DNA from: Acetobacter syzygii
GTDB lineage: Bacteria > Pseudomonadota > Alphaproteobacteria > Acetobacterales > Acetobacteraceae
NCBI RefSeq assembly: GCF_000964225.1
Contig: NZ_BAMZ01000011.1
Coordinates: 1-32,817 of the forward strand
Reading direction: 5' to 3'
Length of the DNA: 32,817 nucleotides
In this document: positions 8,168 through 17,155 of the stretch, piece by piece
How the letters are laid out: the number at the start of each line of letters is the position of its first letter
Numbering within the stretch: position 1 is the first letter of the stretch
Translations under genes and position numbers: made by a program
Notes under the pieces: generated by a model
Databases searched by the model: none
What the model saw: the letters and a program-made list of their open reading frames with translations, nothing else
Told to the model about the DNA's origin: nothing

Positions 8168-8755
8168 TTAGTTAACCGGACCATCAGACAAACGGACCAG
8201 CACCTTGACCGGGTCGCCATTATCATCCGGCCCCACATAAAAATCACGCCATGCGTTGCGTGAAAAAATCCATGTTTTTGAAAGGTTAACCCCAAGGGAC
8301 GCACTTTTGCAGGGAGTACCACCATCTCCGGGCTGGCTATTGGCGCACTGGCCACCATTGCCCCCTTTGGTCGGCAGGTAAACATTGGTTTCCAGCACAG
8401 CGGTGCGTCCGTTCAGGCGGATTGTGCCTTCCACCCCCACTTTTTTGCTGACTTCAAGCGGAGCACCATCCTGCGGTGGGGGCCCCTGCACCACAACATC
8501 AGAAAAATTGGCAGGATTGACCGAACACACTTCGGACGAAGCCGAACTGATTGTGCGCTCCACACCATTAATGGTGACCACCACATGCACATCAATAATA
8601 TAAACCGGACCAGACACACACAATGTACTCTCCCCATCATTGGCTGAATAAGGCGAGCGGGAGGCCGGGGCTGCATGGGCCTTGGTAGCGGTGAGGGGAA
8701 AAGCAAAGAGCGCAACCAGAAAACAGGATGCCACAACAACAAATCTTGGCTTCAT
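8168..8755 (-). CDS. Hypothetical secreted protein with four cysteines, 195 aa
   Basis: I recognise no family. The chosen ATG at 8755 gives MKPRFVVVASCFLVALFAFP, a good Sec signal peptide with likely cleavage at AHA-A near residue 28; an in-frame GTG at 8770 would only add five residues. The mature protein, about 167 residues, has Cys46, Cys77, Cys137 and Cys149, which suggests one or two periplasmic disulfides, and a Gly-rich loop (TKGGNGG) between conserved-looking beta segments (VYIIDVHVVVTING, EGTIRLNGRT, AVLETNVYLP). The C-terminal part contains SLGVNLSKTWIFSRNAW. It may be a small beta-sandwich periplasmic protein. It lies between tRNA-Arg and phrB on the same strand. No active-site motif is visible. 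Confidence 0.7.
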   Translation of the reverse strand: MKPRFVVVASCFLVALFAFPLTATKAHAAPASRSPYSANDGESTLCVSGPVYIIDVHVVVTINGVERTISSASSEVCSVNPANFSDVVVQGPPPQDGAPLEVSKKVGVEGTIRLNGRTAVLETNVYLPTKGGNGGQCANSQPGDGGTPCKSASLGVNLSKTWIFSRNAWRDFYVGPDDNGDPVKVLVRLSDGPVN

Positions 8756-9077
8756 CACCACTGCCAGCACCCTTTATCCATGACCTGTAAAACTCTGTCT
8801 GTAATCCGGTCTGCATTTTGGCACGAAAGGCCAAAAATAAACAGCCTGCTCCACAAAGCCCAGTCCGGTAAAAATGGTCGTGGCAGCCAGACCAGAACCC
8901 GGCACAGCCCATTATCAAAAACAGGCAGTGGCACGGTGCTTTGCCAAAGCGGCCAAGAATAATGAGATTATAAGGAAAGGCGTCATATTTGAGGCGCAAT
9001 AGCAATAACCAACCCAAAGCTGGCAAGTGTCTAACCTGCCAACAAAATGGCTGTTTTCTGCTATTTTTACAGGATAA
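8756..9077. other. About 320-nt stretch without a recognisable gene
   Basis: This lies between the tRNA-Arg 3' end and the secreted-protein start. Frames here are short shadows lacking family resemblance, and no strong hairpin with a T-run was seen. It presumably holds the promoter of the secreted protein and the trailer of the tRNA transcript. Confidence 0.5.
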
Positions 9078-9154
9078 TGGTGGACCCGACGCGATTCGAA
9101 CGCGTGACCTTTGCCTTCGGAGGGCAACGCTCTATCCAGCTGAGCTACGGGTCC
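9078..9154 (-). tRNA. tRNA-Arg, anticodon CCG
   Basis: The minus-strand cloverleaf is 77 nt including an encoded CCA. The acceptor GGACCCG pairs perfectly with CGGGTCC (plus 9148-9154 and 9082-9088), the discriminator is A, the D-stem is GCTC/GAGC, and the anticodon stem TTGCC/GGCAA carries the loop CTCCGAA, giving anticodon CCG for CGG codons. The T arm contains GTTCGAATC. No intron is present, and the CCA is templated at 9078-9080. Confidence 0.96.
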
Positions 9155-9164
9155 CTTGGCCCTT

Positions 9165-9194
9165 CTCCTAGCCCAAAGCGGGGGGTGTTGCCAA
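9165..9194 (-). promoter_or_regulatory. Possible promoter of the tRNA-Arg gene
   Basis: On the minus strand TTGGCA (plus 9189-9194) is followed after 17-18 nt by CTAGGA/TAGGAG (about 9165-9171), ending some 10 nt before the mature 5' end at 9154. The -35 is near-consensus but the -10 is poor. Confidence 0.3.
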
Positions 9195-9215
9195 GCCTTT
9201 ATCTGCACGGTGCAG

Positions 9216-10358
9216 TCAGGGGGCAAAAACACCATCAAGCTGGGCAGGAAGGAACCATGCCGGACCCTGACTGCTCAGGCCAGAAGTGCTGCGCCCCTGC
9301 GCCAGCCAGGCCGCCGCAGCAACATCCCCACCGGAGGGTAAAAAGCGCTCAGGCTGGTTCATCCAGCTTGCAATATCCAACAGTGCGGCAGCCCCACGGC
9401 GGTCACGCAACAGCAGATGGTGCCCACCCGTAACAAGGTCCAGCCGAACATGGGGTGGAAAAACCCGCCACACATGGGCCATGGCCTGCGGGGGAACAAG
9501 CTGGTCCTTATCACCATAAAGGCACAAAACCGGGCCTTGTATCCGAGGTGCAACGTCCGCCGCCTGCTGCATGAGCGTAACCAGCCCCCGCAGGGCCTCC
9601 AGACGGGTCTGCCGTAAGGTCAAAGGATTATAATACAGGCGAATCAGGGCCGCGCGATTATCGCTTGCAACCACATGCACCGGTAACTCCCGCCCGCTTA
9701 CAAGATTTTTTGGAAAAAAAGTGGCGAGTATATCCAGCGGAATATCCGCCCCAACTCCCAGATCCCACACTGCCGGTGCAAGCAGTATGGTGCCTGCCAC
9801 TTTGGGTGCAAGCGGGGTGGCCATCAACCGGATCAGCACCGCGCCCCCCATGCTTTCCCCCATAAGGTAAAGTGGCACACCGGGGTGTTCGCGTTGGATC
9901 TGGGCGACTTCCTCACGCGCGTCTGCCACCATACGCGTGGACCCTGCCCAGCCACCACGCATGGGGGCGCCACCAAACCCCCGTATATCGGGTGCGACAA
10001 GTGTCATGCCCTGTTTGGCCAAAGTGGGGGCGGAGTATTCCCACGCATCCCGGCTATCATTAAATCCGTGCAGGGCCAGCACCACCGCGCGCTCCCGCCC
10101 CTGCGCCTGCCACACGCGTGCGGGTACAACCGCGCCATCACTCAGGGTAAATGTCCTATCCGGCGGGACCAGCCGCCCGGCCGCAGCATATCGGGCTGGC
10201 GGCACTGGCACGGGCTGCGGGGCAACCGTGCACCCGGCAAGCCAGAACACCGCACCAAGCACCACAGGCAGGCCCCTGCACCTTCGCCGGGCGGTACGCC
10301 TGCTCACGCTTATGGGAAAAGATGCCTGCTGCACAACCACGGTTGAAATGCGTATCAT
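9216..10358 (-). CDS. Lipoprotein alpha/beta hydrolase (monoglyceride lipase/lysophospholipase-like)
   Basis: A 380-residue serine hydrolase with an N-terminal lipoprotein signal. A basic n-region (SRRTARRRCRG) precedes a hydrophobic core and the lipobox LAGC, lipidated Cys near residue 43. The fold has HGFNDSRDAW (oxyanion region), the nucleophile elbow GESMGG, the acid YGDKDQLVP and the base TGGHHLLLRD, a full Ser-Asp-His triad. It resembles hydrolase-4 (PldB/monoglyceride lipase) enzymes acting on lysophospholipids or acylglycerols; the substrate is inferred. The frame is open to 10475, but I chose the ATG at 10358: the upstream part would overlap the divergent zinc-finger gene at 10417, and a signal peptide beginning here is sensible. 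About 60 Ala/Gly/Ser-rich C-terminal residues beyond the fold are of unknown use. The 58-nt divergent gap must hold both promoters. Confidence 0.85.
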   Translation of the reverse strand: MIRISTVVVQQASFPISVSRRTARRRCRGLPVVLGAVFWLAGCTVAPQPVPVPPARYAAAGRLVPPDRTFTLSDGAVVPARVWQAQGRERAVVLALHGFNDSRDAWEYSAPTLAKQGMTLVAPDIRGFGGAPMRGGWAGSTRMVADAREEVAQIQREHPGVPLYLMGESMGGAVLIRLMATPLAPKVAGTILLAPAVWDLGVGADIPLDILATFFPKNLVSGRELPVHVVASDNRAALIRLYYNPLTLRQTRLEALRGLVTLMQQAADVAPRIQGPVLCLYGDKDQLVPPQAMAHVWRVFPPHVRLDLVTGGHHLLLRDRRGAAALLDIASWMNQPERFLPSGGDVAAAAWLAQGRSTSGLSSQGPAWFLPAQLDGVFAP

Positions 10359-10416
10359 CCCGCCAGACTTTGCGCCACCACCGCGTGTGCCCAACTCCGG
10401 AAAGGCTCTTCTGATC

Positions 10417-10632
10417 ATGCTCATCCAACCAGCAAACCCAATTCCGCGCCCCCGTCTGGGCCATGTGGAAACCATTTTGGTCGATCAGCGCAAAGTTGCC
10501 TGCGATGGAGGGTTAGGCCAACTGGGGCATCCTCGCGTATGGCTAAAAATTAGCGGGCACCAGACGGTCTGCCCCTATTGCTCACGTCTGTTTGTGCTCC
10601 AGCCCGGTGCCGCCCCCGACTCCGGGCATTAA
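10417..10632 (+). CDS. Small zf-CHCC zinc-finger protein (NDUFS6-like), 71 aa
   Basis: The short gene sits at the 3' end of a longer spurious frame. From the ATG at 10417, preceded by GGAAAGG at about 11 nt, it encodes MLIQPANPIPRPRLG then a CHCC finger: Cys29 (VACDGG), His38 (LGHPRVWL), Cys52 and Cys55 (CPYCSRLFVL). This is the signature of the zf-CHCC family, whose mitochondrial relative is the NDUFS6/13-kDa subunit of complex I. In alphaproteobacteria the small stand-alone form is a recurring but little-studied protein, plausibly tied to complex I or Fe-S assembly; that role is inference. It is cytosolic, divergent from the lipoprotein hydrolase and upstream of the DsbD-like gene. Confidence 0.85.
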   Translation: MLIQPANPIPRPRLGHVETILVDQRKVACDGGLGQLGHPRVWLKISGHQTVCPYCSRLFVLQPGAAPDSGH

Positions 10633-10645
10633 AAACCAGCACACA

Positions 10646-10673
10646 CAGGAGGGCACGATCCATTTCCCTCCTG
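10646..10673 (+). promoter_or_regulatory. 8-bp inverted repeat between zinc-finger and DsbD-like genes
   Basis: caggaggg (10646-10653) and ccctcctg (10666-10673) are exact complements around a 12-nt loop, 13 nt after the zinc-finger stop. No T-run follows immediately, so it is at best a weak terminator or an mRNA processing hairpin. Confidence 0.3.
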
Positions 10674-10730
10674 CGCAGGCTTTGCGTATGTTGCCTTTTT
10701 ACGCCCATACCGTGTTGAAAGCCGAGTTTG

Positions 10731-12962
10731 ATGCGCCGCCCTGCCTGCTCCACCTCCCTGCTCCCCTGCCAGCCAGCACGCCATAAACCTCGCTGGCTCC
10801 GCGGCCTTGGGCTGGCTATGTTGCTCTGCGTTGGTCTGGCACCGCATGGAGCGCAGGCAGCACAGAGTGCTCCGGTGCAAAGTGCACACAGCACCGCAAC
10901 ACTCATAACAGACTCCAACACGGCACAGGCAGACGCCCCCTTACATGCGGCCCTGCGCCTGCAACTCAAACCCGGATGGCACACCTACTGGCTGAACCCC
11001 GGCGATGCGGGAGACCCCGTAACCCTGACTGTGGAGGCATCGGGTGCGCTCGCCGGGCAGGCCCAGACCATAACATGGCCAACCCCCCAGCGCATAAGGG
11101 ATGCCTCCCTTATGTCTTACGCTTATACGGGCGATGTTGTGCTGCCCGTAACACTCCAGCTACACACAACCAGCACCCCGGACACGCAAGGACAGGTCAG
11201 CGTGCACGCGCAGGCCAACTGGCTTGTTTGCGAACAGGCCTGCATTCCCGAAGAAGGGAATTTTACCCTGACCCTGCCAACGGGTGCGCCACAGCCCTCT
11301 GCCGAAGCCCCTTTGTTTGCACAGGCTGCGCAACACACACCCGTCAAAGCGCCTTACAAGGTTACCATCAGCCCCACAGGTGTGCTGCATGTGCACGGAG
11401 CAGAACTGACCGGCCAATCCGTAGCTGATGCGTGGTTTATGCCCCAGGAACGCGGGCAGATTGCCGAAGCCGCGCCACAAAGACTGACTTTTGATGCTGA
11501 TGGTCTGTCCCTGCACCTCAAACCCACGGATGAGTTTGCAAAAGCTGCCCCACTGACCGGAATTCTGGTCCTGCGTGACCCCAGTGGGGCTGAACGCGCA
11601 CTGAACGTACAGGCCACCCCCCAGCCGCTTGCAGCCAGCCCGGAATTAGGACCAGCATCTGCCACGGCCACGGTCAGTGCAACACCGGCCCAACAGGACG
11701 TGCTACCCGTAGCGCAACAGGCGGCAACAGCCAGCCTGTTCCACTCCATTGTGCTGGGTCTGCTGGGTGGACTGGTGCTGAACCTGATGCCCTGCGTTTT
11801 TCCCATTCTGGCCATGAAGGCGCTTGCCGTAGCCCGCATGGGGCAAAGTGAACGCAAACACCAAAAGCTCAGTGCCATGGGTTATGCTGGCGGAGTGATT
11901 GTGGGCTTTACGGGGCTTGGCGCCTTGGTCATGGGGCTTAGGCTGGGTGGCGCGGCCACGGGCTGGGGGTTTCAGTTCCAGTCCACCATGTTTGTCGGCA
12001 TGATCACATGGCTGCTGTTTGCCATGGCGCTTAACCTGCTGGGCGTTTTTGCATTTTTACCCCCCGCCTTCAGTGCATCCACCCAACACAGGCATGGCCT
12101 TGTGCATGACGTGCTGACCGGCCTGCTGGCTGTGGTCGTGGCATCGCCCTGCACGGCACCTTTTATGGGGGTTGCCATTGCAGGCGCGCTGGCGGGGCCA
12201 CCTTTGAGTGGTCTGGTTATTTTTGCAGCTCTTGGCGTAGGGCTTGCTGCCCCTTATGTGCTGCTGGCTTTTAGCCCGGCACTGGCCAGCCACCTGCCCC
12301 GCCCCGGTGCATGGATGGACTACTTGCGGCAGTTTCTGGCTTTTCCCCTTCTTGGCACCTGTGTGTGGCTACTCTGGGTTGCCACGGTGGAAAGTGGGGC
12401 AACGACTGTTCTGCTCCTGTGCGCAGGCATGGTATTTATGGCTTTTGCTGCGTGGGTTTATGGCATTGCCCAAAAACGCCAGCGCCTTGCGGGGCATAGC
12501 CGGGGCTGCACCGCCCTGTATGGTGTGGCCCTGCTGGGGCTTCTGGGGGCCATGGCGTTACTGCCCGCCCTGCAACAGCTTGCACCGCAACCGGCCACCA
12601 GCACACCGGCCCTCCCCAATGGAACTGAGCCTTTTTCTACTCAGCGACTCAATGCACTCCATGCTGCGGGCAAACCGGTTTTTGTGGATATGACCGCCGC
12701 ATGGTGCATTACCTGCCTTGTAAACGAACGCGTAGCCCTGAATACCACGGCCACACAGGCAGCCATGGCGCGCTATGGCGTAACCACACTCCGCGGGGAC
12801 TGGACCCGGCGTGACCCGGCCATAACAGAATTTTTGCAGCATCATGGCCGCGATGGCGTGCCGTTCTACCTGTTTGTGCCCGCTCAGGGGGATGCGGTCG
12901 TGCTCCCGCAGATTCTAACCCCCGGCTTGGTCATTGGCGCCATTACCCCACCCCACGGATAA
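10731..12962 (+). CDS. DsbD/ScsB-type thiol:disulfide interchange protein
   Basis: This 743-residue inner-membrane reductant conduit carries electrons from cytosolic thioredoxin to periplasmic thiol partners. After a signal peptide (core LGLAMLLCVGLAP, cleavage near AQA) comes an N-terminal periplasmic domain of the DsbD-alpha/ScsB kind with Cys167 and Cys171 (VCEQACIPEEG). The central transmembrane domain begins near residue 335 and holds the paired redox cysteines Cys355 (LMPCVFPIL) and Cys474 (ASPCTAPFMG). The C-terminal thioredoxin-like domain has WCITC, Cys659 and Cys662. All three cysteine pairs of the relay are therefore intact. The ATG at 10731 is adjacent to an in-frame TTG; the ribosome site is weak (GAAAG). 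Natural clients include cytochrome c maturation proteins and disulfide isomerases; the specific client here is unknown. Confidence 0.92.
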   Translation: MRRPACSTSLLPCQPARHKPRWLRGLGLAMLLCVGLAPHGAQAAQSAPVQSAHSTATLITDSNTAQADAPLHAALRLQLKPGWHTYWLNPGDAGDPVTLTVEASGALAGQAQTITWPTPQRIRDASLMSYAYTGDVVLPVTLQLHTTSTPDTQGQVSVHAQANWLVCEQACIPEEGNFTLTLPTGAPQPSAEAPLFAQAAQHTPVKAPYKVTISPTGVLHVHGAELTGQSVADAWFMPQERGQIAEAAPQRLTFDADGLSLHLKPTDEFAKAAPLTGILVLRDPSGAERALNVQATPQPLAASPELGPASATATVSATPAQQDVLPVAQQAATASLFHSIVLGLLGGLVLNLMPCVFPILAMKALAVARMGQSERKHQKLSAMGYAGGVIVGFTGLGALVMGLRLGGAATGWGFQFQSTMFVGMITWLLFAMALNLLGVFAFLPPAFSASTQHRHGLVHDVLTGLLAVVVASPCTAPFMGVAIAGALAGPPLSGLVIFAALGVGLAAPYVLLAFSPALASHLPRPGAWMDYLRQFLAFPLLGTCVWLLWVATVESGATTVLLLCAGMVFMAFAAWVYGIAQKRQRLAGHSRGCTALYGVALLGLLGAMALLPALQQLAPQPATSTPALPNGTEPFSTQRLNALHAAGKPVFVDMTAAWCITCLVNERVALNTTATQAAMARYGVTTLRGDWTRRDPAITEFLQHHGRDGVPFYLFVPAQGDAVVLPQILTPGLVIGAITPPHG

Positions 12963-12977
12963 GGGCAGGGGCAACAC

Positions 12978-12997
12978 GGAGCGGCATGGCCCGCTCC
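12978..12997. terminator. Hairpin between convergent DsbD-like and SMR genes, weak terminator
   Basis: ggagcgg (12978-12984) pairs with ccgctcc (12991-12997) over a 6-nt loop in the 37-nt space between two convergent stops. There is no T-run on plus and little on minus, so intrinsic termination is only plausible. Confidence 0.35.
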
Positions 12998-12999
12998 CC

Positions 13000-13335
13000 T
13001 TAATGCGTTGCGGAAGAGAACAGGTTAATAACCAGCACACCCGCAAGAATAAGCGCAATGCCCGCAAGGGCGGGCACATCGAGTGACTGTTTTAAAAACA
13101 CCACCCCGATCAGGGAGATCAGCACAATACCCACCCCGGACCACAGGGCATACACAACCCCTGCGGGAATGGTTTTAAGCGGAATGGAGAGCAGATAAAA
13201 AGCACACCCATAGGCCAGCAGGCTCACCACGGCTGGCACCCAGCGCGCAAACCCCTGCGACGCCGTAAGGCAGGCCGTGCCAATGACTTCGGCCACAATG
13301 GCCATGCCAAGCAGTACCAGCGGCTTATGGATCAT
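13000..13335 (-). CDS. Small multidrug resistance (SMR/EmrE-family) transporter
   Basis: A 111-residue, four-helix inner-membrane protein. Helix 1 carries the essential acidic residue, Glu16 (IVAEVIGT), equivalent to EmrE Glu14. Helix 3 has the conserved YALWSGVG motif with the substrate-contacting Trp, followed by GIVLISLIGVVFLKQ. Length and topology match proton-coupled antiporters working as dual-topology dimers. Members export quaternary ammonium compounds, guanidinium or polyamines; sequence alone does not settle which, though the EmrE-like AEVIGT suggests the multidrug subgroup more than the Gdx/SugE subgroup. It starts 50 nt after serS on the same strand and may be read through from it. 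No guanidine riboswitch could fit in that short gap. Confidence 0.88.
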   Translation of the reverse strand: MIHKPLVLLGMAIVAEVIGTACLTASQGFARWVPAVVSLLAYGCAFYLLSIPLKTIPAGVVYALWSGVGIVLISLIGVVFLKQSLDVPALAGIALILAGVLVINLFSSATH

Positions 13336-13385
13336 GCGTTTAAAGCCCTACTCCTGAGCGCCCTGTGCAGGGCTTGCACGCAGCA

Positions 13386-14654
13386 TTACGCAATGCGGGC
13401 AAGACCACCCATATAAGGGCGCAGCACTTCTGGCACGGTAATGGACCCATCCTCGTTCTGGTAATTTTCCATCACCGCAATAAGGGTCCGCCCTACGGCC
13501 AGACCAGAGCCGTTAAGCGTATGCACAAAAGCTGGGGCTGCCCCCGCCTGTGCACGGTAACGGGCGTTCATGCGGCGGGCCTGAAAATCGCATGTGTTGG
13601 AACAGGACGAAATTTCGCGCCACGCATCCTGCCCCGGCAACCATGCTTCCAGATCAAAGGTCTTGGCAGCACCAAACCCCGTATCCCCCGCGCAAAGCAG
13701 CATCCGCCGGTAAGGAATGTTCAGTTTTTCCAGAACAGTTTCGGCACAGCGGGTCATGCGTTCGTGCTCGGCATCGCTCTCTTCTGGCGTGGTTACGCTG
13801 ACCATTTCCACTTTTTCAAACTGATGCTGGCGCAACATGCCACGCACATCCCGCCCGGACGCTCCGGCTTCGCTCCTAAAGCACTGGCTCAGGCTGGTCA
13901 TCCGCATGGGCAGCACGGCCGCATCCAGAATATCGCCCGAGACCGAGGCCGTCAGCGGCACTTCCGCCGTAGGCACCAGCCAGCGCCCATCTTCGGTTCT
14001 GAAGGACTGGTCAGCAAATTTGGGCAGCTTGTCCGTGCCATACATGGCATCATCATTCACCAGCACGGGCACCTGCATTTCCGTGTAGCCATGCTCGTTT
14101 ACATGCAGGTCCAGCATAAACTGGCCCAGAGCGCGCTCCAGCCGTGCCAGAGCACCACGCAGCACCACAAAGCGGGAACCGGACAGCTTGGCTGCTGTGG
14201 CAAAATCCATCTGCCCCAGTGCTTCACCCAGTTCAAAATGCTGTTTGGGTGCGAAGGAAAACTCCGGTTTGTTCCCCCACACGTGCTGCACCACGTTCGC
14301 GCTCTCGTCCGGGCCTGCGGGCACACTGGCATCCAGCCTGTTGGGCAGGGTTGCCAGCAGGGCTGTGGCCTGCCCCCCCAGCATGTCCACTTTTTCTTTC
14401 AGCTCCTCCATGTCCGCACGCAGGCTGGCCCCTTCGGCTTCCAGTTCCGCCGTGTCTCCGCCTGTGCGTTTGAGAGTACCAATCTCACGCGCAAGCGTTT
14501 TGCTGCGTGTCTGCTTGTCCTGCAACAGGGTCTGAGCCTGCCGTTTTTCCTCATCCCAAGCCAGCACCTGCGCAGACACAGGCTCCATGCCCCTGCGGGC
14601 CAGATCAGCATCAAACGCGGTGGGGTCTGCCCTTAGGGCGCGGATGTCATGCAT
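13386..14654 (-). CDS. serS: Seryl-tRNA synthetase
   Basis: A 422-residue class II synthetase that charges tRNA-Ser (and tRNA-Sec where present). The N-terminal two-helix coiled-coil arm that reads the long variable arm spans about residues 25-105. The catalytic core contains motif 2 ([20 protein letters not shown]) and motif 3 ([19 protein letters not shown]), and ends in RPYMGG, typical of the family. The start [11 protein letters not shown] matches the usual N-terminus. It follows tatC with only a 3-nt gap, in agreement with the alphaproteobacterial tatC-serS arrangement, so translation is probably coupled. No T-box or other leader is possible within that gap. Confidence 0.97.
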   Translation of the reverse strand: MHDIRALRADPTAFDADLARRGMEPVSAQVLAWDEEKRQAQTLLQDKQTRSKTLAREIGTLKRTGGDTAELEAEGASLRADMEELKEKVDMLGGQATALLATLPNRLDASVPAGPDESANVVQHVWGNKPEFSFAPKQHFELGEALGQMDFATAAKLSGSRFVVLRGALARLERALGQFMLDLHVNEHGYTEMQVPVLVNDDAMYGTDKLPKFADQSFRTEDGRWLVPTAEVPLTASVSGDILDAAVLPMRMTSLSQCFRSEAGASGRDVRGMLRQHQFEKVEMVSVTTPEESDAEHERMTRCAETVLEKLNIPYRRMLLCAGDTGFGAAKTFDLEAWLPGQDAWREISSCSNTCDFQARRMNARYRAQAGAAPAFVHTLNGSGLAVGRTLIAVMENYQNEDGSITVPEVLRPYMGGLARIA

Positions 14655-14657
14655 GGA

Positions 14658-15490
14658 TCAGGGAACCTCCTGCTCGGGGTTGGTCGTAGGGTCGGGCGTA
14701 TCCGCCACGGGTTGTCTGGGCTCGATCACACGGGCGCAGAGAATGGAAATTTCGTAAAGCAGCACAAGGGGAACAGCCAGACCGAACTGGGTAATCGGGT
14801 CCGGCGGCATAAAAATAGCCCCAAGCACAAACGCCCCCACAATGGCGTAGCGGCGGAATTTGCGCAGCATGGCGGAGGTCACAATACCTACACGTGCCAG
14901 CAGGCTCAGCACCACCGGCAGTTCAAACGCAATGCCAAACGCCATGATCATCTTCATGACCAGAGACAGATATTCCGAAACCTTGGCCTGTAGCTCGATC
15001 TGCACCTGATCGCCCCCGGCCCCCGGAGTTTGAAAAGATACAAAAAACCGCCATGCGACCGGAAAAATAAAATAATAGGCCAAGGCGGCACCAGCCACAA
15101 ACAACACCGGCGTGGCAATAAGGAATGGTGCAAAAGCCCGCTTTTCCGACCGGTAAAGCCCCGGAGCAATAAACATCCATGCCTGAATGGCAACAATAGG
15201 GAACGACAGAAACGCCGCGCCAAACAGGGCCACGCGAATATAGGTAAAAAATGCCTCGTAAAGCGCGGTATAAATCAGATGTGGCTGCTCGCCCCGCTGG
15301 CGCATGATCTCGCCCAGAGGGCGGGCCAGAAACAGGTAAATATCGCCCGCATAATGGTAGCACAGGGCAAAGCACACAATAAACGCCGCCCCCGACCACA
15401 GCAGGCGGCGGCGCAGTTCCAGCAGGTGGTCCAGCAATGGCATGGGCTGGTCGTGAATGGGATCTTCGTCCTGATAAGGTCCGTTATCGC

Positions 15491-15494
<4 letters not shown>
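14658..15494 (-). CDS. tatC: Sec-independent protein translocase subunit TatC
   Basis: A 278-residue inner-membrane protein with six predicted helices, the core receptor for twin-arginine signal peptides. The N-terminus has the conserved PLLDHLLELRRRLLWS amphipathic start, whose Glu is in the signal-peptide site. Later come LARPLGE, PFLIATPVLFVAGAALAYYFIFP and FGIAFELPVVLSLLARVG, all characteristic. The cytosolic C-terminus ends after LCARVIEPRQP with a short Pro/Thr-rich tail. Its ATG overlaps the tatB stop by 4 nt (ATGA). In acetic acid bacteria Tat substrates include cofactor-loaded periplasmic dehydrogenases. Confidence 0.97.
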
Positions 15495-16318
<824 letters not shown>

Positions 16319-16393
16319 AAGCAGCCCCGTTTACGCCCGCCCTGTGCGCACCACAGTCAAGTTCTGCAACATCAGGTCGCACAGCTATCTTTA

Positions 16394-17155
16394 TCACGGA
16401 CCATCCGGGGCGGGAACCGCAACCTGTGCAACCACCCCATCCTCCGGCGTACCCAGCCCTACCCCGGTGGCTTCGGCAGAAGAGCTTTCGGCCCCCTCAT
16501 CACCTTCCTGCCCATCTGCGGGGGAGGCTGCATTAAAGGGAATGGCAGACTGGCTCCCCTCTATGTCCGCGGGGTTCTGGGGAACATCGACCATCAGCTC
16601 CTCCCTCCGTGGCATGTCTGAGAGGGAGCGCAAACCAAAATGGCGCAAAAAGTCAGGCGTGGTCCCCCACAAAACTGGCCTGCCCGGCACCTCCTTGCGG
16701 CCACGCGGCGCAATAAGCTCCGCTTCGATCAGGGTATCCAGCACTGTCTGCCCAAGGCTGACCCCCCGGATTTCCTCTATTTCCACACGGGTGCACGGTT
16801 GATGGTAGGCAATAATTGCCAATGTTTCCATGACGGCACGTGGCAACCGCCTTGGCCGTTCCAGCACACGGGTCAACGATGGTGCCAGATCAGGCGCAGT
16901 ACGGAACTGCCACCCCCCGGCCACTTCTACCGGAAAAACCCCACGCCCCTCATACTGGCGCACAAGGGCTGCCAGAACAGCCGCCACAAAAGCCCCCAGA
17001 TCTTCTTCCCCCACAGGCATGATCTGCCGGTCCTCCAGCAGATCAGCCAGACGGCGGGAGCTTACGGGTTCGGTCGAGGCAAAAATAAGGGCTTCGGCCA
17101 GTCTTACAGCCTCATCCGGAACAACCGGGTGTGCAGGGGGCGGGGTGCTGGTCAT
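16394..17155 (-). CDS. scpB: Segregation and condensation protein B
   Basis: A 253-residue kleisin-associated protein that binds ScpA in the SMC-ScpAB condensin complex, which compacts and segregates the chromosome. It contains two winged-helix domains: EALIFASTEPVSSRRLADLL opens the first, while RAVMETLAIIAYHQPCTRVEIEEIRG and TPDFLRHFGLRSLSDMPR mark the second, all typical. The last 70 or so residues are acidic, Pro/Ala-rich and probably disordered. Its ATG overlaps the scpA stop by 4 nt, so the partners are translationally coupled. A 75-nt gap separates it from tatB. Confidence 0.95.
   Translation of the reverse strand: MTSTPPPAHPVVPDEAVRLAEALIFASTEPVSSRRLADLLEDRQIMPVGEEDLGAFVAAVLAALVRQYEGRGVFPVEVAGGWQFRTAPDLAPSLTRVLERPRRLPRAVMETLAIIAYHQPCTRVEIEEIRGVSLGQTVLDTLIEAELIAPRGRKEVPGRPVLWGTTPDFLRHFGLRSLSDMPRREELMVDVPQNPADIEGSQSAIPFNAASPADGQEGDEGAESSSAEATGVGLGTPEDGVVAQVAVPAPDGP

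Noticed and set aside
9078..9154. Integration site of a genomic island at the tRNA
   Set aside because: No integrase gene and no repeated tRNA 3' fragment were seen within the window.
13336..13385. Guanidine riboswitch before the SMR transporter
   Set aside because: The 50-nt gap is too short and the transporter resembles the EmrE more than the guanidinium-export subgroup.
13365..14636. 423-codon plus-strand open frame antisense to serS
   Set aside because: It mirrors serS exactly, its product is rich in His/Gln/Arg without domain resemblance, and serS is certain. It is a high-GC antisense shadow.
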